Assembly (NCBI RefSeq): GCF_900312995.1
Contig: NZ_ONZI01000002.1
Coordinates: 801,512-865,511 of the forward strand
Reading direction: 5' to 3'
DNA: 64,000 bases
Source of the DNA: Kushneria phyllosphaerae
GTDB lineage: Bacteria > Pseudomonadota > Gammaproteobacteria > Pseudomonadales > Halomonadaceae
Shown here piece after piece: positions 46,330 through 57,619 of this stretch. Within the stretch, counting starts at the first letter, position 1. Every line of letters begins with the position of its first letter. The position numbers were made by a program, and so were the translations under genes. The notes below the pieces were generated by a model. It worked only from the letters and a program-made list of their open reading frames with translations. It had not been told where the DNA came from and did not search any database.

Positions 46330-47391
46330 TCAGGTGGCCAGCAGCCTGAGCGTATCTCCGTTGTCGACCTTCAGCCGCTGCGCCTCTTCCGGGGTCAGGG
46401 CAATCACGTCGTCCTGCGGCCCCCGCCCGACCCAGCCGGCCCGGAAATCCACCGCCGCCCCGGTCGTGGCCGCCAGCCAGCCCGGCCGCTCGTCATTTGA
46501 AAGCGCCTCCTGAACGCTGACACGGGCGGTCCGGCTATCGCGAATTGAGCGCACGTCATCAATGTAGGCCTCCACGGTCGGGCCGCCGTCAAAGATGTCG
46601 ATGTAGCCTTCAAAGCGCAGACCGTCGCGGTTGAGCATCGCCAGCGCCGGGCGGGTCTGGGTATGGACCTGACCAATGCATGCCCGGGCACCGGGCGGCA
46701 GAAAGGAGATACAGATCGGGTGGCGCGGCATCATCTCGCCGATAAACCCCTTTTCGCCCATGCCGGTGAGATGGTCGGCACGCTGAAACTCGATGGGCAA
46801 AAATTTCTGGCCCAGTGCTTCCCAGAACGGACTGTTGCCGTCGTCATCAAAGCGACCACGCATCTCGGCCAGCACCCGGTCCGGGAAGCGCTCTCGAAAG
46901 CCGGCCATGAACAGCCATCGCGCCCGGGACAACAGCGTGCCGTTGCGCATCGGTCTTTGTGCCTCGCCGCGCCAGCGCTCTCGCAGATAGAGCGAGCACA
47001 CCTCGGCGGAGCCGGTGTGATCGGAACACAAAAAGAGCGTATCCAGCGTTCGATGCAGTTCCAAATGGCTGGAGGAATGCGCCAGCTGGCCAATGCGGTA
47101 GTGGTAAAATGGTGCTTCGAGCCCGACTCGCGACTCGATCGCACAGCAGCCGGCCAGACGCTCGGCACTCTCCAGAGGCTGGCTGTCATCCTCGAGCACA
47201 AAGAAATAGAGCGCAGCTTCAGGCGCATCGTCTGTCGTGTCATGCGAGCGCTGAAAGCTCTCGCGAGCATGGGCGATCTTGTCGATCAAAAAGTCGCGGC
47301 TGTCCGGCAGGGAGGTAAACCCGGGGCCGGTCTCGACGGCGATCGCCTGCAGGGCATCGATGTCCCCTTCCTCGATGGGGCGAATCAGCAT
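46330..47391 (-). CDS. aruG: Arginine N-succinyltransferase, second subunit (AruG-like)
   Basis: One of two AstA-type proteins. The first step transfers succinate from succinyl-CoA to arginine. The 353-residue product starts MLIRPIEEGDIDALQAIA, the GNAT-like AstA fold, and carries LFLCSDHTGSAEVCSLYL and the conserved FIGEMMPRHPICISFLP. In Pseudomonas the enzyme is a heteromer of AruF and AruG, and this is the second gene of that order. It overlaps the first AstA-type gene by 7 bases. Confidence 0.9.
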   Translation of the reverse strand: MLIRPIEEGDIDALQAIAVETGPGFTSLPDSRDFLIDKIAHARESFQRSHDTTDDAPEAALYFFVLEDDSQPLESAERLAGCCAIESRVGLEAPFYHYRIGQLAHSSSHLELHRTLDTLFLCSDHTGSAEVCSLYLRERWRGEAQRPMRNGTLLSRARWLFMAGFRERFPDRVLAEMRGRFDDDGNSPFWEALGQKFLPIEFQRADHLTGMGEKGFIGEMMPRHPICISFLPPGARACIGQVHTQTRPALAMLNRDGLRFEGYIDIFDGGPTVEAYIDDVRSIRDSRTARVSVQEALSNDERPGWLAATTGAAVDFRAGWVGRGPQDDVIALTPEEAQRLKVDNGDTLRLLAT

Positions 47392-48431
47392 GATGGGTCC
47401 TCCGCATCCTCTGTGCCATCAAACGGGATCACCAGCACGGGTTCATCGGTATCCACCGACAAGCCCCGGGCACTGTCGACGTCCATCACGCACTGCCCCC
47501 GCTCGTTGATACACCCTGTGACCACGCTGGCCCTGAAGTCACCCCGCCGCTGGCTGGCAATCAGCATGGGCCTGGCGCCGGCGCCTTCGGGCACGGCGTC
47601 ATCAATCTGCGCGGTCAGCCACTGACCATGGGGCAGATGATCGCGCGACGCTTCCAGCAGCGGTCCACCATCGAGCATGTCGACATGGCGCGACAGGCGA
47701 AATCCCTCCTGTTGCCAGGCCGTCAGGGCGTTGAGATGATTGTCGCCGGCCCGACCGATAGCGTCACGCGCATGGTCGTCCAAAAGCGGCAGGTACAGCG
47801 GAAACGGCGGCATGACTTCACCAATAAAGCTTCTCGACCCCAGGCTTGCTGCCCGGTGAATGTCATCGAAGTCACGCGAGAAGAAATGGCGCCCCACACC
47901 ATCCCAGAAGGGCGTTCGCCCACCCTCACGATAGCCGGACAGCGCCACGAACAGTGTCGCGGCAAAGCGCTCCGGAAACCGGGCGATCAGCGCCAGCCGC
48001 GCGGCGCGCAGCAGGCGGCGAGCGCTGTCGGCCTGGCCATGATCGGTGGTCGCCAGCGCGCACAGCAGCGAGGCGTGAGACATCTCATGCGAGATGGATA
48101 AAATGTCCACTTCGCGGCGGACATCGAGCTGCTGCGAGGCGTGAATCAGCGTTTCCTGACGATAGGTGTAATAGGCCTCCCGGCCCCCTGCCAGCGCCTT
48201 GACCGTGGCCGTAGCGATCACCTCACCCGCCTCGGTCTCCGCCACCAGCACATACTGTTCATCCCCCGGGCGGTCAACGCTTGCTGCCAACGCCGCCTGG
48301 CTCGAAGCCAGGCGCTGCATCAAGCGGTCACGATCGGCCGGCAGGTTGGTCAGGGCAGGACGCGCCATCGCGGCCATGGCCATGATGGCGTCGACATCAT
48401 CAGGCGTGGCACTGCGTGCAATCAGTGACAT
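47385..48431 (-). CDS. aruF: Arginine N-succinyltransferase, first subunit (AruF-like)
   Basis: Paralogue of the next gene, 348 residues, starting MSLIARSATPDDVDAIMAMA. It shares the AstA landmarks, including the block SFIGEVMPPFPLYLPLLDD that matches FIGEMMPRHPICISFLP in the partner. Identity between the two is low, which fits the distinct subunits of the Pseudomonas heteromeric enzyme rather than a recent duplication. It follows astC by only 11 bases and overlaps aruG by 7. Confidence 0.88.
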   Translation of the reverse strand: MSLIARSATPDDVDAIMAMAAMARPALTNLPADRDRLMQRLASSQAALAASVDRPGDEQYVLVAETEAGEVIATATVKALAGGREAYYTYRQETLIHASQQLDVRREVDILSISHEMSHASLLCALATTDHGQADSARRLLRAARLALIARFPERFAATLFVALSGYREGGRTPFWDGVGRHFFSRDFDDIHRAASLGSRSFIGEVMPPFPLYLPLLDDHARDAIGRAGDNHLNALTAWQQEGFRLSRHVDMLDGGPLLEASRDHLPHGQWLTAQIDDAVPEGAGARPMLIASQRRGDFRASVVTGCINERGQCVMDVDSARGLSVDTDEPVLVIPFDGTEDAEDPSC

Positions 48432-48442
48432 GACAACGCCCC

Positions 48443-49711
<1,269 letters not shown>

Positions 49712-49761
49712 TCAGTATACGCAGAGGAGACCGGCAAAAGGCAGGGGGCAAACGTGATCCA

Positions 49762-49777
49762 TGCAGCAAAGATGCCA
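49762..49777 (-). promoter_or_regulatory. Candidate sigma-54 promoter of the ast operon
   Basis: On the minus strand ATGGCATCTTTGCTGCA carries the GG (-24) and GC (-12) pair 10 bases apart, and matches the consensus TGGCACG-N4-TTGC at most positions. It lies about 105 bases before astC. E. coli ast is sigma-54 dependent, so this is worth testing. A second candidate signal nearby is the inverted repeat GTATA-TCAG-TATAC at 49707-49720. Confidence 0.35.
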
Positions 49778-49794
49778 TCGTTTTGGTAGCAGGG

Positions 49795-50454
49795 TCAGGG
49801 CGACTGCATGGCGCCATTGCGCACGCGCACCTGCCAGTCCTCCCAGCGGCTCAGATGGCTTGAACTGCCGACCGGCGCCTCCTGGCCCGATGCCGTCGAT
49901 GTCCAGAGGCTGCTGCCGTTGAAACTATAGATGGGGATCAGATCCCGGCGTGACGTTGCCGGTGCGATGGTTTTATTGATGTTGTCCAGAAGCACAGGCA
50001 TCTGCTGCGGCGTGGCCGCCCAGGAAAGCACCATGTGGAACTGGTCATAGGGCACGTATTTGACGTAGTGAAGGCGCATCTGGTCATCGGGGACCCCCAG
50101 TTCGAGCAGGGTCAGATACTTGGCCAGAGCAAAGTCCTCGCAGTCCCCGCGCCCAACCCCCAGAAACTCGATCGGCGTGGCCCAGTAATCTTCCTGATGC
50201 CAGATATTGACGTCATCTACAAAACCCAGCTGATTGAAAAAGTCGTTGACGCCGGCCAGCTGCGCCGTCACTGACTGGCCCTTGAGCCGGGTGATCAGCG
50301 CCTGCCAGCGCTGCACCCGCTCAAGACCGGCAGTACCGTAATGCGACGTGATGGCAGAAGAGGCTGGAGTAGAGGCATTCGACAGCATGCCGGCCGAGAC
50401 CGGAATGGCGATCGCCAGCAACACTGTCACTCCCCATCTGCCCCATTGCCCCAT
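49795..50454 (-). CDS. lapG: Periplasmic cysteine protease LapG
   Basis: Transglutaminase-like cysteine protease that in Pseudomonas cuts the N-terminus of the adhesin LapA to release the cell from a surface. The 219-residue product has a signal sequence (residues ~8-24) and the full catalytic triad Cys105 (GRGDCEDFALAKY), His140 (DQFHMVLSW) and Asp157 (LLDNIN). The Asp-rich DDVNIWHQEDYW and GDCED regions are where LapG-type enzymes bind calcium. It is the last gene of the adhesin locus, 50 bases after lapD. Confidence 0.93.
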   Translation of the reverse strand: MGQWGRWGVTVLLAIAIPVSAGMLSNASTPASSAITSHYGTAGLERVQRWQALITRLKGQSVTAQLAGVNDFFNQLGFVDDVNIWHQEDYWATPIEFLGVGRGDCEDFALAKYLTLLELGVPDDQMRLHYVKYVPYDQFHMVLSWAATPQQMPVLLDNINKTIAPATSRRDLIPIYSFNGSSLWTSTASGQEAPVGSSSHLSRWEDWQVRVRNGAMQSP

Positions 50455-50504
50455 CACAAGACATTCCCTGTCAGATCATGCTTGTCTATCGGCCGATGCG
50501 TCGA

Positions 50505-52430
50505 TCAATTGACCACGGGGTTCAATGGCACGGCCGGTGCGAGATAGCCCTGATAGCCGTCCGCTCCGATATCAGTGACGCGCTCTCGCTGCGCCTCGGA
50601 CTCGACACGCGTTACGATCACCAGCGCCTCGATCTGATGGGCAGCCATGCAAAGGCTGCGCAGAAACTCATTATCGACGTCATCACGCACGAAAAAGGTC
50701 TGATCGATCTTGACGTAATCCGGCCGTAGCCGGCTCAGAATCGGCAGGGAGTTCAAATCACGTGCAAATCGATCAATACCGCCCCGCCCATCCAGGTTCC
50801 ACGCCACGCGGAACAGGCGCTGTACATTGTCGGTATGGCGCAAGACGCTGTCTTCGGTGACCTCAAGGTCCAGACGACAGGCCAGCGTCGGATAATTTTT
50901 CAGCCACTCGATCAGGCCATTCACTTCTGCATCGTTGCCAATCAGATCCTGGGTCAGGTTCACGGCCAGACGGCGATTGGTCTCATGACCATGGCGGCTC
51001 AACCAGTCCAGTACATAGCGGTCCATCTGCGCGCCGATGCCGAAATGCCGCGCGATGGGCAAAAAGGTCGAGGCCATATGCAGTTCGTCGCCTTCCCTGA
51101 GCCGCATAAAAAGTTCTCGATGCAGCTCCTGACCATCGTTAAGCAGTACAGGTTGCGCCACGAAAGTGGCTTCATTGCTGGCCAGTGCACGGTCAATCAC
51201 CATGCGCCATTCACCGCGACTGCGTTCGTTGTGGCGCGCCTCGCGTGATCCAGTAACCCATCGCTGATCGGATTCAATGGCTTCACGCAGCGCACTATCG
51301 GCCTTGGAAAGCATGGTGGCCCTTTGAAGTCCCGGTTCACGCAGTACGACACCCGCGCGGGCATGATGCACGCGCGACTCATCGAGCGGATTGATATCCA
51401 CAATGTCGTCGATTCTGTCCAGCAGGGTCACCAACAGTTCTTCACGGTGATCATCGCTGTCATCGGGCACGATCAGGGCAAACTCTTCAGCCGAAAGTCT
51501 GGCGGCCTGAATGGGTGTGCCCTGAACGCTGATGCCCGACAGGTAATGACCGATGGCTCGAATGGCGCTATCACGCTGCTCAAAGCCATCACGACGATAG
51601 ATTTCGCTGAGGTGATCGATCCGCAGGATCATCAGCGCCCCGCTTTCAGGCGCCGCCAGCCACTCATCCAGGATGCGGGTTAGATAGGCGCGATTGCCCA
51701 GTTTGGAGACAGCGTCCTGCTCGGCCATGCGCTGCAGACGGATAACCTGCGCGGTCTGTGCCACGAACTGGTCGTTGAGCCGCGCGCTGAGCTGATTGAC
51801 CGCCAGAGTGATGCCCTGAAGTTCCCGAACGCGGGTCGATGCAACCGGCTGGGCATAACCTTCGATCTGCAGGGTTTCCAGGTAATGGGACAGGCGATGC
51901 AGTGGGGCCAGAAGCCGTCGGAAGCCCAGCGCACAGATAACCAGTGTCAGCGCCATGCCGATCGCCAGCCACAGCAGCAGGTTCAGACCCAGCTTCCACA
52001 GCTGGTTGTAGGGCAGACTGTTGTCAGCCTCTAGCATGATGGTGCCCAGCGGCGACCAGCCGCCGGAAATTTCGCGCCGATTGGACAGCTGTGGCAGCGC
52101 GATCAGCGACTGGAACCAGCCAGGCGCCCGGGTTGCACCCGGGTTTTGCACCACGATCGGCTCGTCCAGCCCCACCGCATCGAGCCTGAGCGCACTGACA
52201 AAGCTGCCGTCCGAGGTGGCCTGCAAAAGCGTTCGAGCGCTGGTCCAGTCACCCGCTTCAATGAACTGCACCAGCGCCAGGCTCAACCCCTGCGTCATGT
52301 TGGACGTTTCCATACGTTGACTGTCGAGCAGCGACTGACGGGCATGGTTAACGTTGATGGCAAAGATGCCGATCGAAAAGACCAGCAACAAACCGGCCAC
52401 CCCTGCCACCAGACGATGAAAGAGACTCAT
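50505..52430 (-). CDS. lapD: c-di-GMP receptor LapD (degenerate GGDEF-EAL)
   Basis: Inner-membrane receptor of 641 residues: TM1 (residues ~7-27), periplasmic output domain (~28-145), TM2 (~148-172), HAMP (~173-225), GGDEF-like domain (~235-395) and EAL-like domain (~400-635). The GGDEF site reads RLSAEEFALIVPDD instead of GGDEF, and the EAL site has HRELFMRL instead of an E-A/V-L motif, so neither synthesis nor hydrolysis is expected. Binding c-di-GMP in the EAL pocket would sequester LapG through the periplasmic domain. Start overlaps the lapE stop (ATGA, 52427-52430). Confidence 0.94.
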   Translation of the reverse strand: MSLFHRLVAGVAGLLLVFSIGIFAINVNHARQSLLDSQRMETSNMTQGLSLALVQFIEAGDWTSARTLLQATSDGSFVSALRLDAVGLDEPIVVQNPGATRAPGWFQSLIALPQLSNRREISGGWSPLGTIMLEADNSLPYNQLWKLGLNLLLWLAIGMALTLVICALGFRRLLAPLHRLSHYLETLQIEGYAQPVASTRVRELQGITLAVNQLSARLNDQFVAQTAQVIRLQRMAEQDAVSKLGNRAYLTRILDEWLAAPESGALMILRIDHLSEIYRRDGFEQRDSAIRAIGHYLSGISVQGTPIQAARLSAEEFALIVPDDSDDHREELLVTLLDRIDDIVDINPLDESRVHHARAGVVLREPGLQRATMLSKADSALREAIESDQRWVTGSREARHNERSRGEWRMVIDRALASNEATFVAQPVLLNDGQELHRELFMRLREGDELHMASTFLPIARHFGIGAQMDRYVLDWLSRHGHETNRRLAVNLTQDLIGNDAEVNGLIEWLKNYPTLACRLDLEVTEDSVLRHTDNVQRLFRVAWNLDGRGGIDRFARDLNSLPILSRLRPDYVKIDQTFFVRDDVDNEFLRSLCMAAHQIEALVIVTRVESEAQRERVTDIGADGYQGYLAPAVPLNPVVN

Positions 52431-53776
52431 GTGGCATCCCCCTGAGCACTACTGCCTGTTCCAAGCAGCTGATTTCCCTCAACATCCTCCGGATCAATGT
52501 AAATCTGAAGGGTGTCGAGCAGGTTGCCGGTGACAGCCAGCAATCGATATTGCGCGCGAATCAGGGCAAAACGTGCCTGGAGCTGATCCTGCTGGGCACC
52601 GTAGAGCTCGGTTTCACTGTCCAGCACATCCAGCAGGGTGCGACGGCCAATATCGAACTGCTTGCGATAATTGACTCGGGTCTGCTCGCTGGCGCTCATG
52701 TGACGCGCCAGATACGGCAGCTGGCTAGACACATAGTCGCGAGCATTCCAGGCCAGGCGCAGCTCGTCGCGCACCTCGCGCAGGGCGCGGTCACTGTCGT
52801 ACTGCACAGCTTCCAGCGAGTGCTGGCGCGCACGCATTTCGGCGACATCGATGCCGCCGCGATAAAGATTCCACGACATCACCAGATCGGCATTCCAGTC
52901 ACTGGAACGGCTGCCCTCAAAGTCGTAGTCCCGGCTGGCCAGCCGGCTGGCCTGAAAGCGCAGCTCCGGCAGAAAATCGGCGCGTTCGGCACCGACTTCA
53001 TGACCGGCGGCCGTCACTGAACGACGAGCCGCCACCAGAATCGGGTTGTGTTCATTGGCCATGGCCAGCGCCGCATCGATATCGTCGGGAACGACGGCAA
53101 GATCAACTTCCTGCGGCGGTGCCAGATCCCGAGGCGGCTCGCCAACCAGCCGCACAAAGGAGGAAATGGCATCTTCACGGTTATTATATGCCGCAATCAG
53201 GCTGGCTTCAGCCCGGGCCAGACGGCCGTCGACCTGACTGGCGTCGGTGGCCGTTCCCGCACCCAGCTCGCTGCGACGCCGAATGTCGGCGGCAATGCGC
53301 TGGTGGGTGTCCACATTGCGCTCGGCAAGTTCGATCAGCCGCTGGGTCTGCAAAACGTCCAGATAGGTCTCGATTGTCGCCAGCCCGAGTCGATTGGCCG
53401 CAGCGGCCACCTCCCAGCGCTGATAATCAACCTGATTGTCGGCATTGCGCACCCGCTCAAGGGTGCGGTTGTTGTCCCAGATCAGCTGTGACAGCGTTAT
53501 CGAGCCGCGACGATAATCGTGGACGTCACTGTTGCGATCAAGTCCGTTGACCTCGCTGTCGTTACTGCCTCGCCCGGCACGCGCCTCCAGATCCACCGAC
53601 GGCAGCCAGGCGCCCCGCTGCGCCCGGGCATCGTCTCTGAACTGTTCATAGCGCGCGACTTCCGTGCGCGTTATGGGGTTTTCCATGATGGCCTGCGTCA
53701 CGGCGTCATCCAGCGACTGCGCCTGCGCCGCCCCTGTGAGTGAAAGCACAAGGCACCCGGCCAACCATTTTTTCAT
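52427..53776 (-). CDS. lapE: TolC-family outer-membrane pore of the adhesin secretion system (LapE)
   Basis: A 449-residue outer-membrane efflux protein with a signal peptide (MKKWLAGCLVLSLTGAAQAQ) and two TolC repeats of long alpha helices plus beta strands. Recognisable stretches are LDDAVTQAIMENP at the mature N-terminus, ATDASQVDGRLARAEASLIAAYN, and the C-terminal QFDIGRRTLLDVLDSETELY. It completes the type I channel with the adaptor upstream and the ATPase above it. The last four bases overlap lapD. Confidence 0.93.
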   Translation of the reverse strand: MKKWLAGCLVLSLTGAAQAQSLDDAVTQAIMENPITRTEVARYEQFRDDARAQRGAWLPSVDLEARAGRGSNDSEVNGLDRNSDVHDYRRGSITLSQLIWDNNRTLERVRNADNQVDYQRWEVAAAANRLGLATIETYLDVLQTQRLIELAERNVDTHQRIAADIRRRSELGAGTATDASQVDGRLARAEASLIAAYNNREDAISSFVRLVGEPPRDLAPPQEVDLAVVPDDIDAALAMANEHNPILVAARRSVTAAGHEVGAERADFLPELRFQASRLASRDYDFEGSRSSDWNADLVMSWNLYRGGIDVAEMRARQHSLEAVQYDSDRALREVRDELRLAWNARDYVSSQLPYLARHMSASEQTRVNYRKQFDIGRRTLLDVLDSETELYGAQQDQLQARFALIRAQYRLLAVTGNLLDTLQIYIDPEDVEGNQLLGTGSSAQGDAT

Positions 53777-53820
53777 CACAAATCCCCTGATCTATTTGTC
53801 ATTGTTTGGCGTGGCCGCAC

Positions 53821-55224
53821 TCAACGTTCCCGCAGAGCGCCCTGCTGCGCTCTCAATATCGGTTTGAGCAGATATTGCAGGATGGTTTGATCGCCCGTGA
53901 TCACATCCACACTGGCCTGCATGCCGGGAATGATCATCATGGCGCTGCTGTCACTGCCCAGATGATTCTGATCGGTTACGACGGTGACCTCGTAGAAACT
54001 GTTGCCCTTCTCATCCTGAACCGTGTCCGGGCTGATGCGCTTTACCACGCCCTTGAGCCCGCCATAGATGGTGAAGTCATAGGCAGAGAGCTTGACCGTG
54101 GCCGGCAGCCCCGGATGGATAAAGCCGATGTCGCGAGGCGGGATGCGCACATCAATCTGCAGCTGATCCTCGATGGGCACGATCTCCATGAGGCTCGCGC
54201 CAGGTTCGATGACGCCACCGATGGTATTGACGTTGATGGTGCGCACACTGCCCTGTACCGGCGACGTCACCAGCGTTCGATCCAGCCGGTCCTGCAGGCT
54301 GGCGCGTCCCTGCTGCTGGCTCTCCATCCGGCTTCGGGCCTCGGTCAGGGCATCGGCGCTACGCACACGGAACTGGGCGGCCACATCGCGACGTCGACTG
54401 ATGGCCTCCTGCAGCTCGGACTGTTTGGCAGGGATGGACAATCGTGCAGACTCAAGCTCGCCGCGCAGGTCATTGACCTGACGCTGCTGTTCGAGCAGAT
54501 CCACCCGGGAGACCACACCTTCCTGCACCAGCGGGGTGGTAATCGCCAGCTGCTGACTGGCCAGCTGATAGCTGCGAGATAGACTGCCGGCCCGAGCGCG
54601 AAGCTCATTGAGCTCCTGGTTGCGCTGAGCGATCTGATCGCGGGATTGAGCCAGCTGCGTGCGCAGCCCACCTATCCGCTCGCGATAACCTTCGGCAGAC
54701 GTGTCCGCAAGCCTTGTATTATCCGCCATGAACGCTTCATTGAACTCGGGCGGCTGTGAGGTAATGATGACCTGATCCTGCCAGCTGTCGGCCTCGGCAT
54801 CGATGGCCACCGACGATAGCTCGGCATGATACTGGGCAATGGCCGACTGAAGTCCTGCCAGGGTGGATTCACGTTCGGCAAGATCGGAACTGGCCCGGGT
54901 CGGGTCGATTCGCGCAAGCTTCTGGCCGGGCTCGACAATATCGCCCTGGCGTACGTAGAGCTCGCTGACGATCCCGCCTTCCAGGTTCTGGATGGTCTGC
55001 AGGCGCGTCGAAGGCACGACCTGGCCGGTACCGCGGGTCACGATCTCGACATGAGCCAGCGCCGCCCAGCCAATAAATGCCGCCAGCACCGCCAGCAATA
55101 CCCATAACAGAATGCGCGAGCGCCAGGGCGTGGCCATCAGCATGGCGGCACTGGCATCGTCGGCCAGTTCAAGCTCATGACTTTTGGGACGCGGCCAGCG
55201 TTTCGATCTACCCATTAGTGCCAT
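53821..55224 (-). CDS. lapC: Type I secretion adaptor LapC (HlyD family)
   Basis: Membrane-fusion protein of 467 residues that links the inner-membrane ATPase to the TolC-like pore. It has one transmembrane helix near residue 45 (LLWVLLAVLAAFIGWAALAH), the lipoyl-like half EIVTRGTGQVVPSTRLQTIQ, long coiled-coil (residues ~105-285) and the HlyD C-terminal stretch VRIPPRDIGFIHPGLPATVKLSAYDFTIYG in part. GGAGG lies before the ATG at 55224, and the start overlaps the end of lapB by 17 bases. Its C-terminus is followed 44 bases later by lapE. Confidence 0.93.
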   Translation of the reverse strand: MALMGRSKRWPRPKSHELELADDASAAMLMATPWRSRILLWVLLAVLAAFIGWAALAHVEIVTRGTGQVVPSTRLQTIQNLEGGIVSELYVRQGDIVEPGQKLARIDPTRASSDLAERESTLAGLQSAIAQYHAELSSVAIDAEADSWQDQVIITSQPPEFNEAFMADNTRLADTSAEGYRERIGGLRTQLAQSRDQIAQRNQELNELRARAGSLSRSYQLASQQLAITTPLVQEGVVSRVDLLEQQRQVNDLRGELESARLSIPAKQSELQEAISRRRDVAAQFRVRSADALTEARSRMESQQQGRASLQDRLDRTLVTSPVQGSVRTINVNTIGGVIEPGASLMEIVPIEDQLQIDVRIPPRDIGFIHPGLPATVKLSAYDFTIYGGLKGVVKRISPDTVQDEKGNSFYEVTVVTDQNHLGSDSSAMMIIPGMQASVDVITGDQTILQYLLKPILRAQQGALRER

Positions 55225-57451
55225 GGCGCACCTCCGGCTCGGCACTGGCCGCACTCGAGCCCGGTCCGGCACCAGGCGCGTGTACCCGACCTTCATTGAG
55301 CGCCTTGAGCACGCTGGCCTTGGGGCCATCGGCAATGACGCGGCCATTGTCGAGCACGATCAAGCGATCCACCACCTCCAGCATCGAACTCTTGTGGGTG
55401 ACCAGCACCACGGTCTGACTGCGCGGCATGTCGCCCAGAACACGACGCAACCGCGCCTCGGCGCGGTTGTCCAGATGCGCGCCGGGCTCATCGAGCAGCA
55501 AAAGGGGGGCATGGGTCAAAAGTGCTCGCGCCATCAAGACCGACTGGCGCTGCCCGCTGGAGAGCAGGCGACCGCCCTCGCCGACCTGACGGTCCAGGCC
55601 GTCCGGATCATGGCGGGTAAATTCAGTCACCCCGGCCACATCGGCGGCACGCTGTATGGCCTCGTCACTGGCATGAGGCTGGCCCAGCGTGATGTTTTCG
55701 CGGATGGTGCCGAAAAAGAGTGCGCTGTCCTGACCGGCGTGACCGATATGGCGCCGGACATCGGCCGGGTGGAGCTGATTGATGTCCAGCCCGTCGATGC
55801 GCAGACTGCCGCTGGTGGCGCGGTAAAGTCCGGTCATCATGCGCTGCAGCGTGCTCTTGCCAGCTCCCATGCGCCCGATGATGCCCACGCGCTCGCCGGG
55901 CTCAATGGTCAGACAGACGTCGTGCAGAATCTCGGGCGACTCGGGGGTGTACTGAAAGCCGACGTGATCAAATTCGATGCGCATGTTGAGCCGGTCGCGA
56001 TGCACATAGTTCTTGCCCTCTTCGACTTCCTCGGGCATCTGCATGATCTGATCAATGGCGGCCATGGCACTGCGGGTCTGCCCCAGACGCGTGATCAAAA
56101 GCGCCATCTGGGCCAGCGGCTGCAGGGCGCGGCCGGTCAGCATGACAGCCGCAATCAGCGCCCCCATGGAGAGCTGCGCATCCCCGATCAGATAAACGCC
56201 GTAAATCACCAGGGCCACGGTAGCGAGCTGATTCACGCTCATGGTCAGAGAGGACACGGACGTCGACAGGTTGCGGCTCTTGACGCCCCATTTGGAGATT
56301 TCGCCCACGGCGCGCTCATAGCGACGCTGGGTTTCGCCCTGGGCATTGGCCAGTTTCAGACTTTCAAGGCCGGCCACGCTCTCGACCAGTCGCGCATGCT
56401 TTTCAGTCGCCAGCCGCGACCCAAGCTCGATCGAGCGCTTCATCGGCCACTGAATCACGATGCTGTATCCGATCAGGATTACCAGCGCGATGATGGGCAC
56501 CCACACCAGCGGGCCGCCCACGATCCAGACCACCGCCAGAAAGAAGATGGCAAAGGGCATGTCGACCACGGTGGTCATGGTCATGGAGGTAAAAAAGTCG
56601 CGAACCGAATCAAATTCCTGCAGATTCTTGACGAAGGCCCCGACCGAGACAGGCCGCGCCTCCATGCGCAGGTTCATGACCTTGGCAAAGATTTTCGAAG
56701 AGAGCAGCACCTCGGACTTGCGCCCGGCCGTGTCCAAAAAAAAGGCCCGTACCTGACGCACCAGTAGATCAAATGCCACGATAATGCCCATGCCGCTGGC
56801 CAGCACCCACAGCGTGCTGAACGCCATGTTGGGCACCACCTTGTCATAAACATTCATGGTGAACAGCGGCGCGGCCAGCGCAAACAGATTGATTAAAAGC
56901 GAGGCGATCAGGACATCACGATAGATCGGCGTGGAGAGCTTGATGGTCGACCAGAACCAGTGCCCTTCGGCCAGTTTGACGGTTTCCGGCGCACGCTCGT
57001 CAAAACGGTGCTCACGACGGATATAGACAATCTGACCGGTAGCTTCCTCACACAGGCTATCCATGAGGATGTCCTGGGTGCCATCGGCTTCCGGCAGGTA
57101 GATAGTGGCATGTTGTCGATCGCTGTCGCGCGACAACATGATCGCGGCACGTCGCCCTTTCAAAATCACGATGCAGGGCAGCAGAATGTCAGCAACACGA
57201 TCGGGGCGCTGGCTGACCAGTTTGGCAGACAGTCCCGCCCGCTGGGCGGCACGGGGTAAAAGCGACAGCGTCAGACGTCCGTTATCCAGGGGCAGGCCAT
57301 CGCTGATGACCTCCCCCGAACGCGGTGCCCCATGATGGCGCGAAAGAAAGACCAGCGATTGCAGCAGCGGGTCGCTTTCCTTGCCGGCGATGGGCTCCGG
57401 ACGAAGTGGTGTGGGTTCCTCTGCCAAGCTACTGCCCCTTTTCTGATCCAT
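55208..57451 (-). CDS. lapB: Type I secretion ATPase LapB (ABC with degenerate C39-like domain)
   Basis: Exporter of the giant adhesin, about 747 residues. Residues ~25-150 are a C39-peptidase-like domain that lacks the catalytic Cys (LVFLSRHHG where the peptidase has its active-site Cys) and so should act as a docking module. Six transmembrane helices follow (residues ~175-450), then the ABC domain with Walker A GRMGAGKST, signature LLSSGQRQSV and Walker B LLLLDEPGAHLD. The start is placed at 57451; a GTG at 57484 is in frame. It is 168 bases downstream of the adhesin stop. Unrelated to the LPS gene of the same name. Confidence 0.94.
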   Translation of the reverse strand: MDQKRGSSLAEEPTPLRPEPIAGKESDPLLQSLVFLSRHHGAPRSGEVISDGLPLDNGRLTLSLLPRAAQRAGLSAKLVSQRPDRVADILLPCIVILKGRRAAIMLSRDSDRQHATIYLPEADGTQDILMDSLCEEATGQIVYIRREHRFDERAPETVKLAEGHWFWSTIKLSTPIYRDVLIASLLINLFALAAPLFTMNVYDKVVPNMAFSTLWVLASGMGIIVAFDLLVRQVRAFFLDTAGRKSEVLLSSKIFAKVMNLRMEARPVSVGAFVKNLQEFDSVRDFFTSMTMTTVVDMPFAIFFLAVVWIVGGPLVWVPIIALVILIGYSIVIQWPMKRSIELGSRLATEKHARLVESVAGLESLKLANAQGETQRRYERAVGEISKWGVKSRNLSTSVSSLTMSVNQLATVALVIYGVYLIGDAQLSMGALIAAVMLTGRALQPLAQMALLITRLGQTRSAMAAIDQIMQMPEEVEEGKNYVHRDRLNMRIEFDHVGFQYTPESPEILHDVCLTIEPGERVGIIGRMGAGKSTLQRMMTGLYRATSGSLRIDGLDINQLHPADVRRHIGHAGQDSALFFGTIRENITLGQPHASDEAIQRAADVAGVTEFTRHDPDGLDRQVGEGGRLLSSGQRQSVLMARALLTHAPLLLLDEPGAHLDNRAEARLRRVLGDMPRSQTVVLVTHKSSMLEVVDRLIVLDNGRVIADGPKASVLKALNEGRVHAPGAGPGSSAASAEPEVRHGTNG

Positions 57452-57619
57452 CCTGATGTACAGGGTTGCCCGTTTACCCCGCACCAGGGAGACAGGTTGT
57501 CATGAATGCCCGAGCCCATATTGTGAACGGCGCGGGCCCCGCCCCCTGCCGGAAATAACGATGATTTATGGGCCTATTTCCAATCTGCCCCATCAAATCA
57601 TCGTGAGACCAAAGCTTCC